Origin: Geothermovivens sp964644845
GTDB lineage: Bacteria > Zhuqueibacterota > Zhuqueibacteria > Oleimicrobiales > Geothermoviventaceae
Length of the DNA stretch: 64,000 nt
Direction: 5' to 3'
Assembly: GCA_964644845.1 (NCBI GenBank)
Contig: CAZXXS010000029.1
Coordinates: forward strand, 62,001-126,000
In this document: piece after piece, positions 28,549 to 37,585 of the stretch
How positions within the stretch are numbered: position 1 is the stretch's first letter
How the letters are laid out: each line of letters starts with the position of its first letter
Notes under the pieces: generated by a model
What the model was told of the DNA's origin: nothing
What the model saw: the letters and a program-made list of their open reading frames with translations, nothing else
The model's database searches: none
Translations under genes and position numbers: made by a program

Positions 28549-29517
28549 TCACAGTCTGGCAGCCCCCTCGCCGGACACCACCACCGCGATTTTCGTGACC
28601 AGTTCACCAAAATGGCCGGCCAGAGCCGCCTCCACTTCAACTTCAAACAAATGCTGGAATGCCCGTACTTGCGGTGAGCCCGCCGTAAGATCAAGCGCAA
28701 CAGTCAAAGGGCCTACCGGATGCCAGCGGTCCGGCTTTGTGGAGACGAAAACGTTCAGTACGACGCTTCCAAGGGCTGCAGCGAGATGTTCAACCCCACT
28801 GTCGTTGCCAAAAACGAGTGGGTAGCTTCGCAGGTGTTCCATCAACTGATCCGTTTGCTGGCAGCGAAGCGTTTCGTAGCGGTCGGCTTGAGCGACCAGG
28901 TTGCGGTCTTCAAGCTCCACAGGGCCGAGTAGCCAGGTCACTTTCCAGCCTGAATCTTCCAGCAATGCGGAGACTTGGCTGTACCGGGAACTGGGCAAAC
29001 GTTTCCGGTCGCTTCCGGCGCCGGGGTGGACGAGAATGCGTCGAAGTCGCCAGACAGTCTCAAGCAGTCCTTGTGGTCGCGGAGGGGCCCGTTCGTCGTT
29101 GGGATGAAAACCGGCAGCGCGGAGAAGCGTCAGCAGCTGGTGCTCTTTTTGTCCGGCGACACTGGGATCTGCCCACCGGACGTCTTGCACGCCGCAGGTG
29201 CGGAGCTTCGCAGCCGCAGCTGTGTCCTTCGGTAGCCACACAATGGCCAGGCGTGTGGAGCGGAGGATCTCGCAGAGCGTTTCCGGAGGCTGGCTGGAGG
29301 GTAGGAACAGGGTGCTCCAGAGACGGTCTTCGTAGGGCTGAAGAAGCGGGTCCGGCAGGAACGCGCGGTACACGGGCAGGTAGGCTCTGGTGCCAACGAT
29401 TGTCACCGGAGGCGTGACGACACCGTGGGTGAACAGCTGTCGCAGTGCTAGCGCTCGGAGCACCGTGTCACCCAGCGCTCCCGGGGCAATCACCAGGGTC
29501 CCAGCTGGCTTCGACAT
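28549..29517 (-). CDS. Glycosyltransferase family 9 (heptosyltransferase-like)
   Basis: A 322-aa GT-B enzyme of the ADP-heptose:LPS heptosyltransferase family. The N-terminus LVIAPGALGDTVLRALALRQL is the family's Gly-rich loop, and the C-terminal domain has ILVHPGAGSDRKRLPSSRY and FGNDSGVEHLAAAL. It likely extends a lipopolysaccharide core or another surface glycan, which suggests a diderm cell. The frame reaches back into pheA, but ATG 29517 (MSKPAGTLV) is the sensible start, 62 bases after the pheA stop; its Shine-Dalgarno is poor. Confidence 0.88.
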   Translation of the reverse strand: MSKPAGTLVIAPGALGDTVLRALALRQLFTHGVVTPPVTIVGTRAYLPVYRAFLPDPLLQPYEDRLWSTLFLPSSQPPETLCEILRSTRLAIVWLPKDTAAAAKLRTCGVQDVRWADPSVAGQKEHQLLTLLRAAGFHPNDERAPPRPQGLLETVWRLRRILVHPGAGSDRKRLPSSRYSQVSALLEDSGWKVTWLLGPVELEDRNLVAQADRYETLRCQQTDQLMEHLRSYPLVFGNDSGVEHLAAALGSVVLNVFVSTKPDRWHPVGPLTVALDLTAGSPQVRAFQHLFEVEVEAALAGHFGELVTKIAVVVSGEGAARL

Positions 29518-29578
29518 CGTGTGTGCCCTGTGCCGCGAGACTGAGGGTGAGAACAATTGGCTGTCAGATGCTGAATGC

Positions 29579-30409
29579 TCAGGCACCGTTTGCGTTCGGG
29601 TCAGCGGAAGGGTACACCCCGAGTACACGCAGGAATTCGGTCCGTGCGCTCAGGTCGTCGATTACCTCCTGCGCGTGACCTGCGTCGTCGATCTCGAAAT
29701 CCAGGTAAAACAGGTAGCGCCAGTGTCGCATTCGATCGGGACGCGACTCGACCTTCGTGAGGTTCAAGTGGCGTTCGTTGAAGACCCCGAGAGTCGTGTA
29801 CAGAGCGCCCGGTACATCGGGGACCGAGAAGACGATGGAGACCTTCGCCTTGCCCTGGATGTCTCCCGCTGGAGAAAGGCCAACGACGAAGAACCGCGTG
29901 GTATTTCCCGCCAGGTCCTGAATGTCGTACGAAAGGATTTGCAGCCCGTAAAGCTGGGCGGCACGCCTGGAGGCAATGGCTGCGGCGTCGCGAAGACCGG
30001 TTTCCGCTACCATTCTGGCGCTGCCGGCGGTGTCCAGCTGAGGTACGGGCTCAAAACGGTGCACATCCAGGAAGCGGTGACACTGCTCGAGTGCCTGCGG
30101 GTGCGAGTAAACGCGTTTGACGTCTGTGAGTCGAACCCCAGGCAGTGCGAGCAAATTGTGGCGGATGGGCTGGTAAACGTCCTTCCAGATGGACAACGAG
30201 TACTCCATCAAGAGCTCGTACGTGCGCGCGATCGTTCCAGCCACGGAATTCTCGGCGGGCAAAACAGCGGCGTCCACCTCCCCCCGGATCAGCGCAGACA
30301 CTACGTCTTCGAGGGTCGCGTAGCCAACGGATTCGACAGCCTCGTCAAAAGCCCTGAGCGATGCCTCTTCGCTGTAGGCGCCGGGTTCTCCCTGAAACGC
30401 GACTTTCAT
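29579..30409 (-). CDS. pheA: Prephenate dehydratase
   Basis: Converts prephenate to phenylpyruvate in phenylalanine synthesis (276 aa, monofunctional length, no chorismate mutase domain). The catalytic domain begins KVAFQGEPGAYSEEAS and contains PAENSVAGTI and the catalytic Thr in GNTTRFFVVG. A C-terminal ACT domain (SVPDVPGALYTTLGVF, ESRPDR) is the phenylalanine feedback site in relatives. GGAG lies before ATG 30409. Confidence 0.96.
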   Translation of the reverse strand: MKVAFQGEPGAYSEEASLRAFDEAVESVGYATLEDVVSALIRGEVDAAVLPAENSVAGTIARTYELLMEYSLSIWKDVYQPIRHNLLALPGVRLTDVKRVYSHPQALEQCHRFLDVHRFEPVPQLDTAGSARMVAETGLRDAAAIASRRAAQLYGLQILSYDIQDLAGNTTRFFVVGLSPAGDIQGKAKVSIVFSVPDVPGALYTTLGVFNERHLNLTKVESRPDRMRHWRYLFYLDFEIDDAGHAQEVIDDLSARTEFLRVLGVYPSADPNANGA

Positions 30410-30502
30410 TCAGCTCTCCACTGTTTCGATGACGCCGCAACGATACGAAAATTCATGGTCGCAGACAAGAGGAAAGTGATCCCAGAGATTCATCCATTTT
30501 CC

Positions 30503-30775
30503 CTGGAACTCGCGAGCACCTCAGAACGGCTTAGCCCCCGTTGGTAAAATCGTTTCCAGGCCAGAGCAGGACCTACTAGAAAACTCCTCTGCGTTTCCGC
30601 TGGGATTTCCAATTCCCGGCCAATTCAGGTGAAAACCGATTGTGTTTCGGACACGCCCCAGCGGGGCAACACCTTCAACAGTCCGGGAATTCAACCTCCG
30701 GGTGCTGTGAAGCCGGTCCGGAACTTCCAGCTTTCCCCTTCTCGCGGGAGGTTGGCCCACCGAGCAAGCAAGGTC
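30503..30775. repeat. Diverged intergenic repeat, copy A
   Basis: By eye this stretch aligns along its length with 62091-62372 in the same orientation. Shared blocks include TGGTAAAATCG (30542) with TGGTAAGATCG (62129), AATTCAGGTG (30622 and 62207), GTCCGGAACTT (30716 and 62311), and GGGAGG followed by GCAAGC. The order and spacing of blocks are kept. No reading frame is conserved cleanly, so a non-coding element is more likely than a gene remnant. Confidence 0.6.
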
Positions 30776-31347
30776 AGACCCTTGGACGCGGCTCAAGCTC
30801 AAGAGAGCAACCATTACCTGCCGTAGCCACCTGAATGTTGGCGGATGGAACTCTTGGAAAGTGATCCAGGATGATGGTTCCGGGTTTCGTCACGGGACGT
30901 AACCCGCTTCAAAATCCAAAGCGTACAAGAGGCCCTGAGCGGAACGTGGGCTGGGCCCTAACCCATCTGGCGCGCACTATTTAGGTTTGCAAACAACCCC
31001 AACTCTCTTGCGGCAAACGAAACTTATTTCGTGGCAGAAAGCGGGACCTTCAACACGCTCCTCTCGATCGAGGAACGACTTGCCTTAGAGGATCCAACGG
31101 ACTCCGGGGAGACGCTCCGAAATTTCCCCATTCTCCCGCCAACGTGTGCCTGCCAACGCGAACACACCTGCTGAACTAGCAAGCACTGTCTGTACGTGGC
31201 GGAACAGCTGTGGGTTAGAGCGTGGTGGCGGACCTTGCCCGCTTTTTCGAATGAAATCGCGTTCCGCACCGGGCTGGAGGAATCTGGGGCACAGATCCCC
31301 AAAGGCTTCGTGAAAGAACGTGGCGAGCCTTTGGCGGGACATTGCCC

Positions 31348-31376
31348 TTGTGTTTTTGTTGCGAGGTCGCTACTTT
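31348..31376 (+). promoter_or_regulatory. Possible promoter of the DUF1460/epimerase operon
   Basis: Plus strand: TTGTGT, 17 bases, TACTTT, about 115 bases before the lipoprotein start. The boxes are weak matches. Confidence 0.35.
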
Positions 31377-31492
31377 TACGTTGTCTGGGTAACGAACCCA
31401 CGCGGGTTGCCTCTGGGAAGCTAAGCCTGGGAGCGCGTTTCGCCTGTTGAACTTTGTTTGGAATGACGTACGCAGCAGAGGGTCTTCAGAGC

Positions 31493-32650
31493 ATGAATCG
31501 CAAACTGTTCGCCACACTGACGGTCTCCGTCGCTCTTTTGTCCCTACAGGGCTGTGCGATTTTCCGTCCACCTCCGCCCCTCACGCCGCAGCAGCTCGAG
31601 AATGCCAAAAAGGTTGGTTTGAGCCCAAAGCAGCTACGCAAATTGATCAAGAAACGGCTTTACAAGTTCAAACCGGAAGAGCTGGACCGGTACCTGGCGT
31701 ACCTCCAATTGGCCGAACCGGACTTGCGCCTCCGCATTCAGCGGCTTGCTCGACAGATGGTTGGGCAACCGTACAGGATCTTCTTGCTCGGGGAATTCCC
31801 TTTCGAACTCTACGATCCGGACCCCCTTTTCAGCCTGGACCACAGCGACTGTGTTGTCTTCTCCGAACACATGTACGCCATGGCCCTTGCGCACGACTGG
31901 CCTTCTTTCTTCACCCTTCTGCAGCGCATTCGCTACAAGAAGGGCGAGATCAGCATGCTCACTCGCAACCATTACACCGAAGCTGACTGGGACGTGAACA
32001 ACAGCTGGTTGGTAGAGGACGTGACTGAGCTCCTCGGCGGCAACCACACGCAACACGACACCGTGGTCATCGATCGTGCCCGCTTTTTCAAGCGCTGGAA
32101 CATCGGTCAGTGGATCAAACCCGACACGATTGTCCTCACCTGGATTCCCTACCAGTTTGTGCCCCAAATCCTGGACAGCTTGCAGCCGGGTGACTTTGTC
32201 AACGTAGTGCGTGGCTACGAGGACGGTCGCTGGGTTGGGCATGTTGGTTTGATCACTGTAGGCGAACACGGCACTCGAAACTTCCTGCACTCAACGCCAC
32301 CGAAGGTCCGGGAGCAACCGCTGTTGGAGTACATCACGCACTGGGAGCGGTTAAACGAGGAGCGCAAGGTTTACAACGCAAAGGTCGAACGGGAAAACGT
32401 CAAGCGCCAGGCCGAAAACGAGCGACGGCGAGCAAAGGCTACGCGGTCCGGGAAGAGACCGAAACTCAAACCGCTGCTTCGCAAGAAACCCCTCCTGTGG
32501 GGATTCAAATTCCTACGTTTGCGGAAAGACCCCTTGCAGGAGCTTCGTGCCCGAGACGGCGCGGAGTTTCCGCGCGTCGTGGCTCCGAGGTGGCCGTGGC
32601 AACACGTGGAGGCGGACAGTTTGCTAACGCCAAAGGAGGTTGAGCCATGA
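31493..32650 (+). CDS. DUF1460 lipoprotein (NlpC/P60-fold amidase-like)
   Basis: A 385-aa predicted lipoprotein: hydrophobic signal and lipobox LQGC (Cys about residue 21). Residues about 60-260 match DUF1460, a papain-like fold related to N-acetylmuramoyl-L-alanine amidases. The nucleophile Cys is expected in DHSDCVVFSEHMYAMALA, and the second signature is TRNHYTEADWDVNN with later GHVGLI supplying a His. The C-terminal 110 residues are very basic and may contact peptidoglycan or membrane. The ATG at 31493 is used because it starts the signal sequence. The last 4 bases overlap the next gene (ATGA), so the two are coupled. Probable role: periplasmic peptidoglycan or peptide processing. Confidence 0.87.
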   Translation: MNRKLFATLTVSVALLSLQGCAIFRPPPPLTPQQLENAKKVGLSPKQLRKLIKKRLYKFKPEELDRYLAYLQLAEPDLRLRIQRLARQMVGQPYRIFLLGEFPFELYDPDPLFSLDHSDCVVFSEHMYAMALAHDWPSFFTLLQRIRYKKGEISMLTRNHYTEADWDVNNSWLVEDVTELLGGNHTQHDTVVIDRARFFKRWNIGQWIKPDTIVLTWIPYQFVPQILDSLQPGDFVNVVRGYEDGRWVGHVGLITVGEHGTRNFLHSTPPKVREQPLLEYITHWERLNEERKVYNAKVERENVKRQAENERRRAKATRSGKRPKLKPLLRKKPLLWGFKFLRLRKDPLQELRARDGAEFPRVVAPRWPWQHVEADSLLTPKEVEP

Positions 32651-33657
32651 ACCGAAAACAGAAGTGGACTGGATGGGCGTTGGTCCTTTTCCTGATCGGG
32701 GGGTTGGCTTTGTCGCCGACAAAGCACGCCAAGGCCCAGGCCCGTAAAGCGCCGTGGAAACTGGCTCTTCATTCTGTGAGCTACGCTGGCTTCTGGCGCG
32801 GCCAGGCCTACCTGCCTCTGGATAAGTTCTTGGAAAAGGCAAAGGAGCTGGGATTTGACGCCGTAATGCTCATGGCCAAAGACCCGCATCTTTCCATCCT
32901 GAAGTACGACGAAGCTGCGCGAGCTCGTCTCCGCGCGAAACTGGATGAACTGGGCCTTGAAGTAGCCATCATCGCCGGGTACACAGACTTCACCGGTGGT
33001 GTGGACCACGGAGGCATCCCTATTTGCGAAATTCAAGCGAGCTACGTAGGGCAACTGGCGAAACTGGCCCGTGATCTCGGCTGCGACAAGGTGCGAATCT
33101 TCACGGGTTACTACCGACCTGGTGTACCGTACGACAAACAGTACGGCATGGTGGTCCGCGGACTGAAGCTGGCTGCCAAAGAAGCCGCGAAGTACGACGT
33201 CACCCTGGCTGTGCAAAATCACCACGACATTGGCAATTACCACGACGAGATGCTCTGGCTTCTCCGGGAAGTGAACGAGCCCAACGTGAAGGCTGCTTTC
33301 GACGCCTGGACGCCTACCTTGCAGGGACTCACGTCCGCCCAACTGGCGGAGGCAGTGAGAAAAATGGCTCCGTACCTGGTTCACACAACCGTAGCTGACT
33401 ACGTTCGTTTTCCCCGGTTCGCGTACGAATCCGAGCTGACCAACTTCAAACCGCTCGAGCCTATCGTTCGGGCTGTCCCGATTGGAGAGGGCATCATCGA
33501 CTACAGAACATTTTTCCAGGCTCTGAAAGACATCGGTTACAAAGGGTACGTGGCGTACGAAATGTGCGAGGTGCTTCGGGGCGGCGGGAGTCTGGAGAAT
33601 CTGGACCGGACCGCTCGGCACTTTGTCGACTACATGCACAATCTGGATCTTAAGTAA
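32647..33657 (+). CDS. Exported sugar phosphate isomerase/epimerase-like TIM barrel protein
   Basis: A 336-aa protein with a signal peptide (hydrophobic LVLFLIGGLALS, processing near AKAQA). The mature part is an AP-endonuclease-2/xylose-isomerase-like TIM barrel (LALHSVSYAGFWRG, AKELGFDAVMLMAK, YKGYVAYEMCEVLRGGG). At the usual first metal-ligand Glu the sequence reads LAVQNHHD, with Gln in place of Glu; the late Glu in AYEMCE is kept. GGAGG precedes the ATG, which overlaps the previous stop. Substrate unknown; export argues for an extracytoplasmic sugar or polyol. Confidence 0.85.
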   Translation: MNRKQKWTGWALVLFLIGGLALSPTKHAKAQARKAPWKLALHSVSYAGFWRGQAYLPLDKFLEKAKELGFDAVMLMAKDPHLSILKYDEAARARLRAKLDELGLEVAIIAGYTDFTGGVDHGGIPICEIQASYVGQLAKLARDLGCDKVRIFTGYYRPGVPYDKQYGMVVRGLKLAAKEAAKYDVTLAVQNHHDIGNYHDEMLWLLREVNEPNVKAAFDAWTPTLQGLTSAQLAEAVRKMAPYLVHTTVADYVRFPRFAYESELTNFKPLEPIVRAVPIGEGIIDYRTFFQALKDIGYKGYVAYEMCEVLRGGGSLENLDRTARHFVDYMHNLDLK

Positions 33658-33695
33658 GTGGCATGCAGCTTCCTTCAGCTTGCAGGAGGCATACC

Positions 33696-34589
33696 ATGAG
33701 CAGAATGTCGAGAAGAGGTTTCCTGACACGTACAGGGGGCACGGCGGCGGTGGTTCTCGCTGGAGGCGTACTCCCTGGACGTGCACACGGTGCAGCTGGG
33801 AAGGACAGCGAGAAACTCGGCACACTACACGTTGGCATGGTGACCTACAATCTCGGGCGCCACTGGGACATTGACACCATCATCAAAAATTGTTCGGAGG
33901 CGAAGTTCGAAGGGGTTGAACTTCGCAGTACACACGCGCACGGTGTTGAGAGCAACCTACCCAAGCCCAAACGGCTGGAGGTTCGCAGGAAGTTCGAGGA
34001 TTCACCTGTGCGTTTGCTCGGTTTGGGAACAGCCTTTGAATTTGACTCCCCCGATCCAGCTGTTGTGCGCAAAAACATCGAGGGTGCCAAAGAGTACGTC
34101 ATTCTTTGCAAAGATGTCGGTGGTTTCGAGATCAAAGTTAGGCCCAACCATTTGCACAAGGATGTTCCTGAGGAGAAAACCCTTGAGCAGATTGGCAAAA
34201 GTTTGCGAGAGCTGGGCGCCTTTGCCCAGGATTACGGCGTGAAGATTTGCCTGGAAATCCACGGGCGCGGTACGAACCACGTTCCCAGAATCCGGAAGAT
34301 CCTGGACTACGCCGATCACCCGAACGTTTGGGTAACGTGGAACTCCAACCAGTCCGATCTTGAAGACGGAGGGCTCGAGAGCAATTTCGACCTGGTGAAA
34401 GATCGGATCGGAATGGTCCACATGCGGGATTTGTACCTTGAGAGCTACCCGTGGCGAAAGCTGCTCGGCTTGCTGCGGACCTCAGGGTACAACGGGTACT
34501 GCCTGGCTGAAATCCCGGAGAGCACGGATCCGGTTCGCGTGATGAAGTACTACCGGGCCCTGTTCCTCGCCTACCAAGATTTGCTGTAG
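33696..34589 (+). CDS. Tat-exported sugar phosphate isomerase/epimerase-like protein
   Basis: A 297-aa TIM barrel relative of the preceding gene. The N-terminus carries a twin-arginine signal (SRRGFLTRTGGTAAVVLAGG), so it should be exported folded, probably with bound metal. The barrel shows VGMVTYNLGRHWDIDTII, a retained metal-ligand Glu in KICLEIHGRG, MVHMRDLY and CLAEIPES. AGGAGG lies six bases before ATG 33696, preferred over a Met 11 codons earlier. It is the last gene of a three-gene plus-strand operon and may work with its neighbour on the same sugar. Confidence 0.86.
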   Translation: MSRMSRRGFLTRTGGTAAVVLAGGVLPGRAHGAAGKDSEKLGTLHVGMVTYNLGRHWDIDTIIKNCSEAKFEGVELRSTHAHGVESNLPKPKRLEVRRKFEDSPVRLLGLGTAFEFDSPDPAVVRKNIEGAKEYVILCKDVGGFEIKVRPNHLHKDVPEEKTLEQIGKSLRELGAFAQDYGVKICLEIHGRGTNHVPRIRKILDYADHPNVWVTWNSNQSDLEDGGLESNFDLVKDRIGMVHMRDLYLESYPWRKLLGLLRTSGYNGYCLAEIPESTDPVRVMKYYRALFLAYQDLL

Positions 34590-34696
34590 AGTTTGGCGAC
34601 TCCGTGCAGCAGTGGACCCCCGGCTGAATCGGCTGTTTCTGAACGGGACACACGGAAACCCTCGTCTGCTGCACCAAAACCAAACCCGCCCAGCAT

Positions 34697-35983
34697 TCAG
34701 GAAAAACGCTGGTGCGCGCCCGGTAGAGGGCCGTGGGCGTGCACCGAAATCAGACTAAGAAGGGCACACAAAGCCACCAACACCACGAAGCTTCGGAACC
34801 ACGTGCTCCAGGTGAGCCCGTGCACTTCGCCGAGGGGAAAGATTTGCCCGTGTCGCAAGCTGGTGACCCAGAGAAGCAAGGCAAGTACCAGCAGGACCCA
34901 GTAAATCACCTGCTCGGGTTGTCCCGCCAGGCTTACGAAAACATTTTTCTTGATGTGGCTCATCAAGATGTAAGTGACCGCGTACCCGAACACGGCCCAC
35001 ACTGATGCCCGTCGCAACGCGGTTTCTCCTGCCCACTCCACGCGTCGCCATGCGACTACGCCTGCTACGAGCGCAACAACCGCGAGTGTAACGGCTCCGA
35101 CCAGCTGAAGGAGGGCCACCTGCGTCGGGTGAGCCAGGCCAAGCCGACGGGCGGTATTCAGAAGATCCCTGTAGTCGAAAGCCTGATCGATGTTGAGGGC
35201 GGGAATAAGGACGAGCAAGACCACCAGTCCGAAACCGTTGGTCGCCGCGGTTGTGTGGCCAGAACGAGGCCAATCGGTTGTAAAGACTCCGTAGGCCATG
35301 CCTGCCCCGCCGAGGAATCCCAGGGTAAATTCCATTACGTTCCACCAGTTGAACGCCAGACCGGAAGCGCTTCCCAGCGTTTGCAGGAAGTTGCCGAAAG
35401 CGAAACCGAATCCTGCCCCCAACGCGGAGAACCAGGCCAAACGCAGGCTGCGAAAGAAACCCTGGCGCCACGCGTACCAGGCCAACGAGACCGCAGCCCC
35501 GAGGCAACCAGCCCAGAGCTCGGATCGAGGCGGGGTCATTCGCCAACCAAGCTGGTAGATCAGGAAACCCCAGAACAAGAAGCCGCCGGCGAGCATTTCC
35601 GTTAACAGCCGTGGCCAATCCGGGCGGCGCTCCTCGGAGCTCTCCAGACCAAGGCCCAACATGCCCCCGCCAATGAATCCGTACAGTCCGCCCACGACGG
35701 CGAGCATCGTGAGACCGTAGAAGACGTTGCCAAAGTCCTGGGCGCGCCCGTAACCCACAACGATCCCGTAGCTCATCATGCCGCCGACACCCCAGCCGAT
35801 GGCGCCCAGCGCACCGAGCCACGGCAACCGTTTGAACCAGTCTACACGTCCAGAGGCGGCCACCACCGCCAAAGCTCCGATTCCCCCGGCCCAGGCGGCG
35901 CCCTGCTCATGGCCGAAGTGGCCACGCACAGCCCATGCAAGTCCAAGGAAGATCGCTACGAAAAGCACCGCGCGGCGTCTCAT
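34697..35983 (-). CDS. Polytopic membrane protein of unknown function
   Basis: A 428-aa protein with roughly 11-12 hydrophobic segments and little soluble part. It opens with a basic start and LGLAWAVRGHFGHEQGAAWAG, a distinctive His-rich first loop. Repeated Gly-rich helices (GWGVGGMMSYG, GFIGGGMLGLGLE, GAGFGFAFGNFLQTLG) resemble a transporter, but I cannot assign a family. ATG 35983 follows AGGAGG by about 11 bases; the frame extends 45 codons upstream into the terminator region and is not used. It converges with the plus-strand epimerase operon. Confidence 0.8.
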   Translation of the reverse strand: MRRRAVLFVAIFLGLAWAVRGHFGHEQGAAWAGGIGALAVVAASGRVDWFKRLPWLGALGAIGWGVGGMMSYGIVVGYGRAQDFGNVFYGLTMLAVVGGLYGFIGGGMLGLGLESSEERRPDWPRLLTEMLAGGFLFWGFLIYQLGWRMTPPRSELWAGCLGAAVSLAWYAWRQGFFRSLRLAWFSALGAGFGFAFGNFLQTLGSASGLAFNWWNVMEFTLGFLGGAGMAYGVFTTDWPRSGHTTAATNGFGLVVLLVLIPALNIDQAFDYRDLLNTARRLGLAHPTQVALLQLVGAVTLAVVALVAGVVAWRRVEWAGETALRRASVWAVFGYAVTYILMSHIKKNVFVSLAGQPEQVIYWVLLVLALLLWVTSLRHGQIFPLGEVHGLTWSTWFRSFVVLVALCALLSLISVHAHGPLPGAHQRFS

Positions 35984-36060
35984 TTTGGTCGGCCCTCCTG
36001 CTTTTCGAATGCCTGCCTTCGTGGACGGATCGCTTAAACCTAAGGCCTTTTGGGCAGGAA

Positions 36061-36098
36061 AGCAAGAGCCCGACGCCACCGAGGCGCCGGGCTTCTTG
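36061..36098 (-). terminator. Terminator of the multihaem cytochrome gene
   Basis: A long hairpin (GCAAGA-GCCCGACGCC with its near-complement) 33 bases after the cytochrome stop, followed on the minus strand by TTTCCTG. Stem of about 16 bp with small mismatches. Confidence 0.7.
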
Positions 36099-36130
36099 CG
36101 TTCTGTACTGCCTGCCACGAAGGGAAGAGA

Positions 36131-37411
36131 TTACTTCTCGCCGTGCATGGCGTGTCTGTGCCGTAGCAATTCGGCTTCTTCCTTGATCTTGGTCAAGTCT
36201 TTCCGCATTTCATTCCAGCCATACCAGAAAGCGTAGTCTGGGTTGGCGTGGAAGGAGCCCTGGAATGTGCGCATTCGGTGTTTCAGAAACATCTCGAAAA
36301 GATCCTGCTCGATTCCCGTGGCTGCTTCATTGAAAGTGAGCAAGTCCGGGTACGCGTAAGCGTAGGAGTTCGGTTTCTTGAGGACACCGTCCCTGTACAG
36401 CCCTGCCACGGTCTCGATGGCTTCGGCCATCAAACGGTCAGCCTGGCGAATAATCTGGTCGCTCTTTTCAAGCTCCGCTTTAGCGAACGACTCGGAGTGA
36501 CACTGAGAACACGTGGCGATCATTTTGTCGCGCTCCTTCTGCCACGAAGCCTGATCCAGACGGGCAATGTCCGCAGCTTTGACAGCCTCAAGGCGTGCGG
36601 TCGGCTTGCCATCGGGGTCAAGAACACCGAGGGCCTTGAGGATGGTGACCCTGTCGGCGGCCCACTGTTTGTCCTCGGGCATCGGCAGACGGACGGCCAG
36701 GAAACCCCAGGCGGTGCGGACTTCGTGGTTTCCGTTCTGCATGTGACAGGTCTGGCAGGTTGGCGCCGCCGCGGTTTCTGGCAACACCCCCTTGCTTTTT
36801 AGCTCGTGTCGGATTCCGTGCTTGGACGTAGAGTACATTTCCCACTGCGGATGGTCAAAACCCATGTGGCAGGTTGCACAAGCTTCGGGTTGTCGCGCTT
36901 CGGCTGCCGAAAAGGTGTGGCGAGTGTGGCAAGCGTCGCAACTGGCCACGCCGTGCTTGATTCCCTGAGCTTCGAGTTTCTTGATGTCTTCAGCGCTCTT
37001 GAGACCGATGCCGTGGCACGAACCGCAGCCTTTCTGGCCCTCGATTAGTTCCATCGGCTGGTAGTGCGTCGCCGGCATCGCATTCATCGAAATCCAGGCC
37101 AGGGCGTGTTTGCCCCGCTTGAACTCTGCCACCCTGTCTTCGTGGCACTGTGCGCACACATCCGGTGTGGGCAGCAAGACTTTGTCCACATCCTGCGCCG
37201 AGGTGTGCGCCGTACCGTGGCAGACGTCGCAGGTCACACCGTTGGCCGCGTGTTTGCTGGCCTGCCAGTCTTGCACCTGAATCGGGGTAACGTCCGCTTT
37301 GGCGTGGCAGGTAACGCAAGCGTTCTCCGCCGTCGCAACTCCGGCCACAAAGAACACCAGCGCCAGGTAGACGAGCACAGCAAACCCGCTCGTGAACGAC
37401 TTCCTGTTCAT
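36131..37411 (-). CDS. Octahaem cytochrome c, hydroxylamine oxidoreductase-like
   Basis: Exported multihaem cytochrome of 426 aa: signal peptide (residues 1-29) and eight CxxCH motifs at about 32, 61, 86, 129, 158, 178, 219 and 301. The C-terminal region (EAATGIEQDLFEMFLKHRMR, NPDYAFWYGWNEMRKDL) resembles the HAO/octahaem cytochrome family whose members oxidise hydroxylamine or reduce nitrite or hydroxylamine. I cannot tell whether the Tyr cross-link needed for oxidation is present, so direction is open. GGAGG lies six bases before ATG 37411. It is followed by a terminator and preceded by a YwiC-like gene and other redox genes. Confidence 0.88.
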   Translation of the reverse strand: MNRKSFTSGFAVLVYLALVFFVAGVATAENACVTCHAKADVTPIQVQDWQASKHAANGVTCDVCHGTAHTSAQDVDKVLLPTPDVCAQCHEDRVAEFKRGKHALAWISMNAMPATHYQPMELIEGQKGCGSCHGIGLKSAEDIKKLEAQGIKHGVASCDACHTRHTFSAAEARQPEACATCHMGFDHPQWEMYSTSKHGIRHELKSKGVLPETAAAPTCQTCHMQNGNHEVRTAWGFLAVRLPMPEDKQWAADRVTILKALGVLDPDGKPTARLEAVKAADIARLDQASWQKERDKMIATCSQCHSESFAKAELEKSDQIIRQADRLMAEAIETVAGLYRDGVLKKPNSYAYAYPDLLTFNEAATGIEQDLFEMFLKHRMRTFQGSFHANPDYAFWYGWNEMRKDLTKIKEEAELLRHRHAMHGEK

Positions 37412-37493
37412 GCCCTACCTCCTTCGGTTGATTGAACAGTTCGCGTGGTTCCAACACGTCAATCCGTTTGTCCGGGAAACCTCGTTTCGCGTC

Positions 37494-37565
37494 TCAACGG
37501 CATCCCGGTTTCCAACACCTGCCCCCTTCGTACTGATTGCCACACGTGTACTGTGTTCCTACCAC
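37494..37565 (-). CDS. Possible 23-residue Cys-rich peptide
   Basis: Between the YwiC-like stop and the cytochrome start the frame encodes a short peptide ending YTCGNQYEGGRCWKPGCR, with three Cys. A GTG at 37565 could start it, and a strong AAGGAGG overlaps the start instead of preceding it at normal spacing, so translation is doubtful. Reported only because of its composition and position. Confidence 0.2.
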   Translation of the reverse strand: MVGTQYTCGNQYEGGRCWKPGCR

Positions 37566-37585
37566 CTCCTTCCTCGTAACGCTCG

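Larger units (their letters stand above)
30410..31492. other. Long intergenic region between divergent pheA and the DUF1460 operon
   Basis: About 1.1 kb without a credible gene; the frames here lack start signals and typical codon use. It holds one copy of a diverged repeat (30503-30775, other copy 62091-62372), a perfect 10-base palindrome GTTTGCAAAC (30987-30996), and a possible plus-strand promoter near 31348-31376. Confidence 0.5.

Noticed and set aside
30521..30814. 97-aa minus-strand frame in repeat copy A that partly resembles a frame in copy B
   Set aside because: The resemblance follows from nucleotide similarity, breaks in frame across the element, and neither frame has start signals.
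32371..33825. 484-codon minus-strand frame opposite the DUF1460 and epimerase genes
   Set aside because: Antisense shadow of two well-identified plus-strand genes; no recognisable domain and poor start signals.
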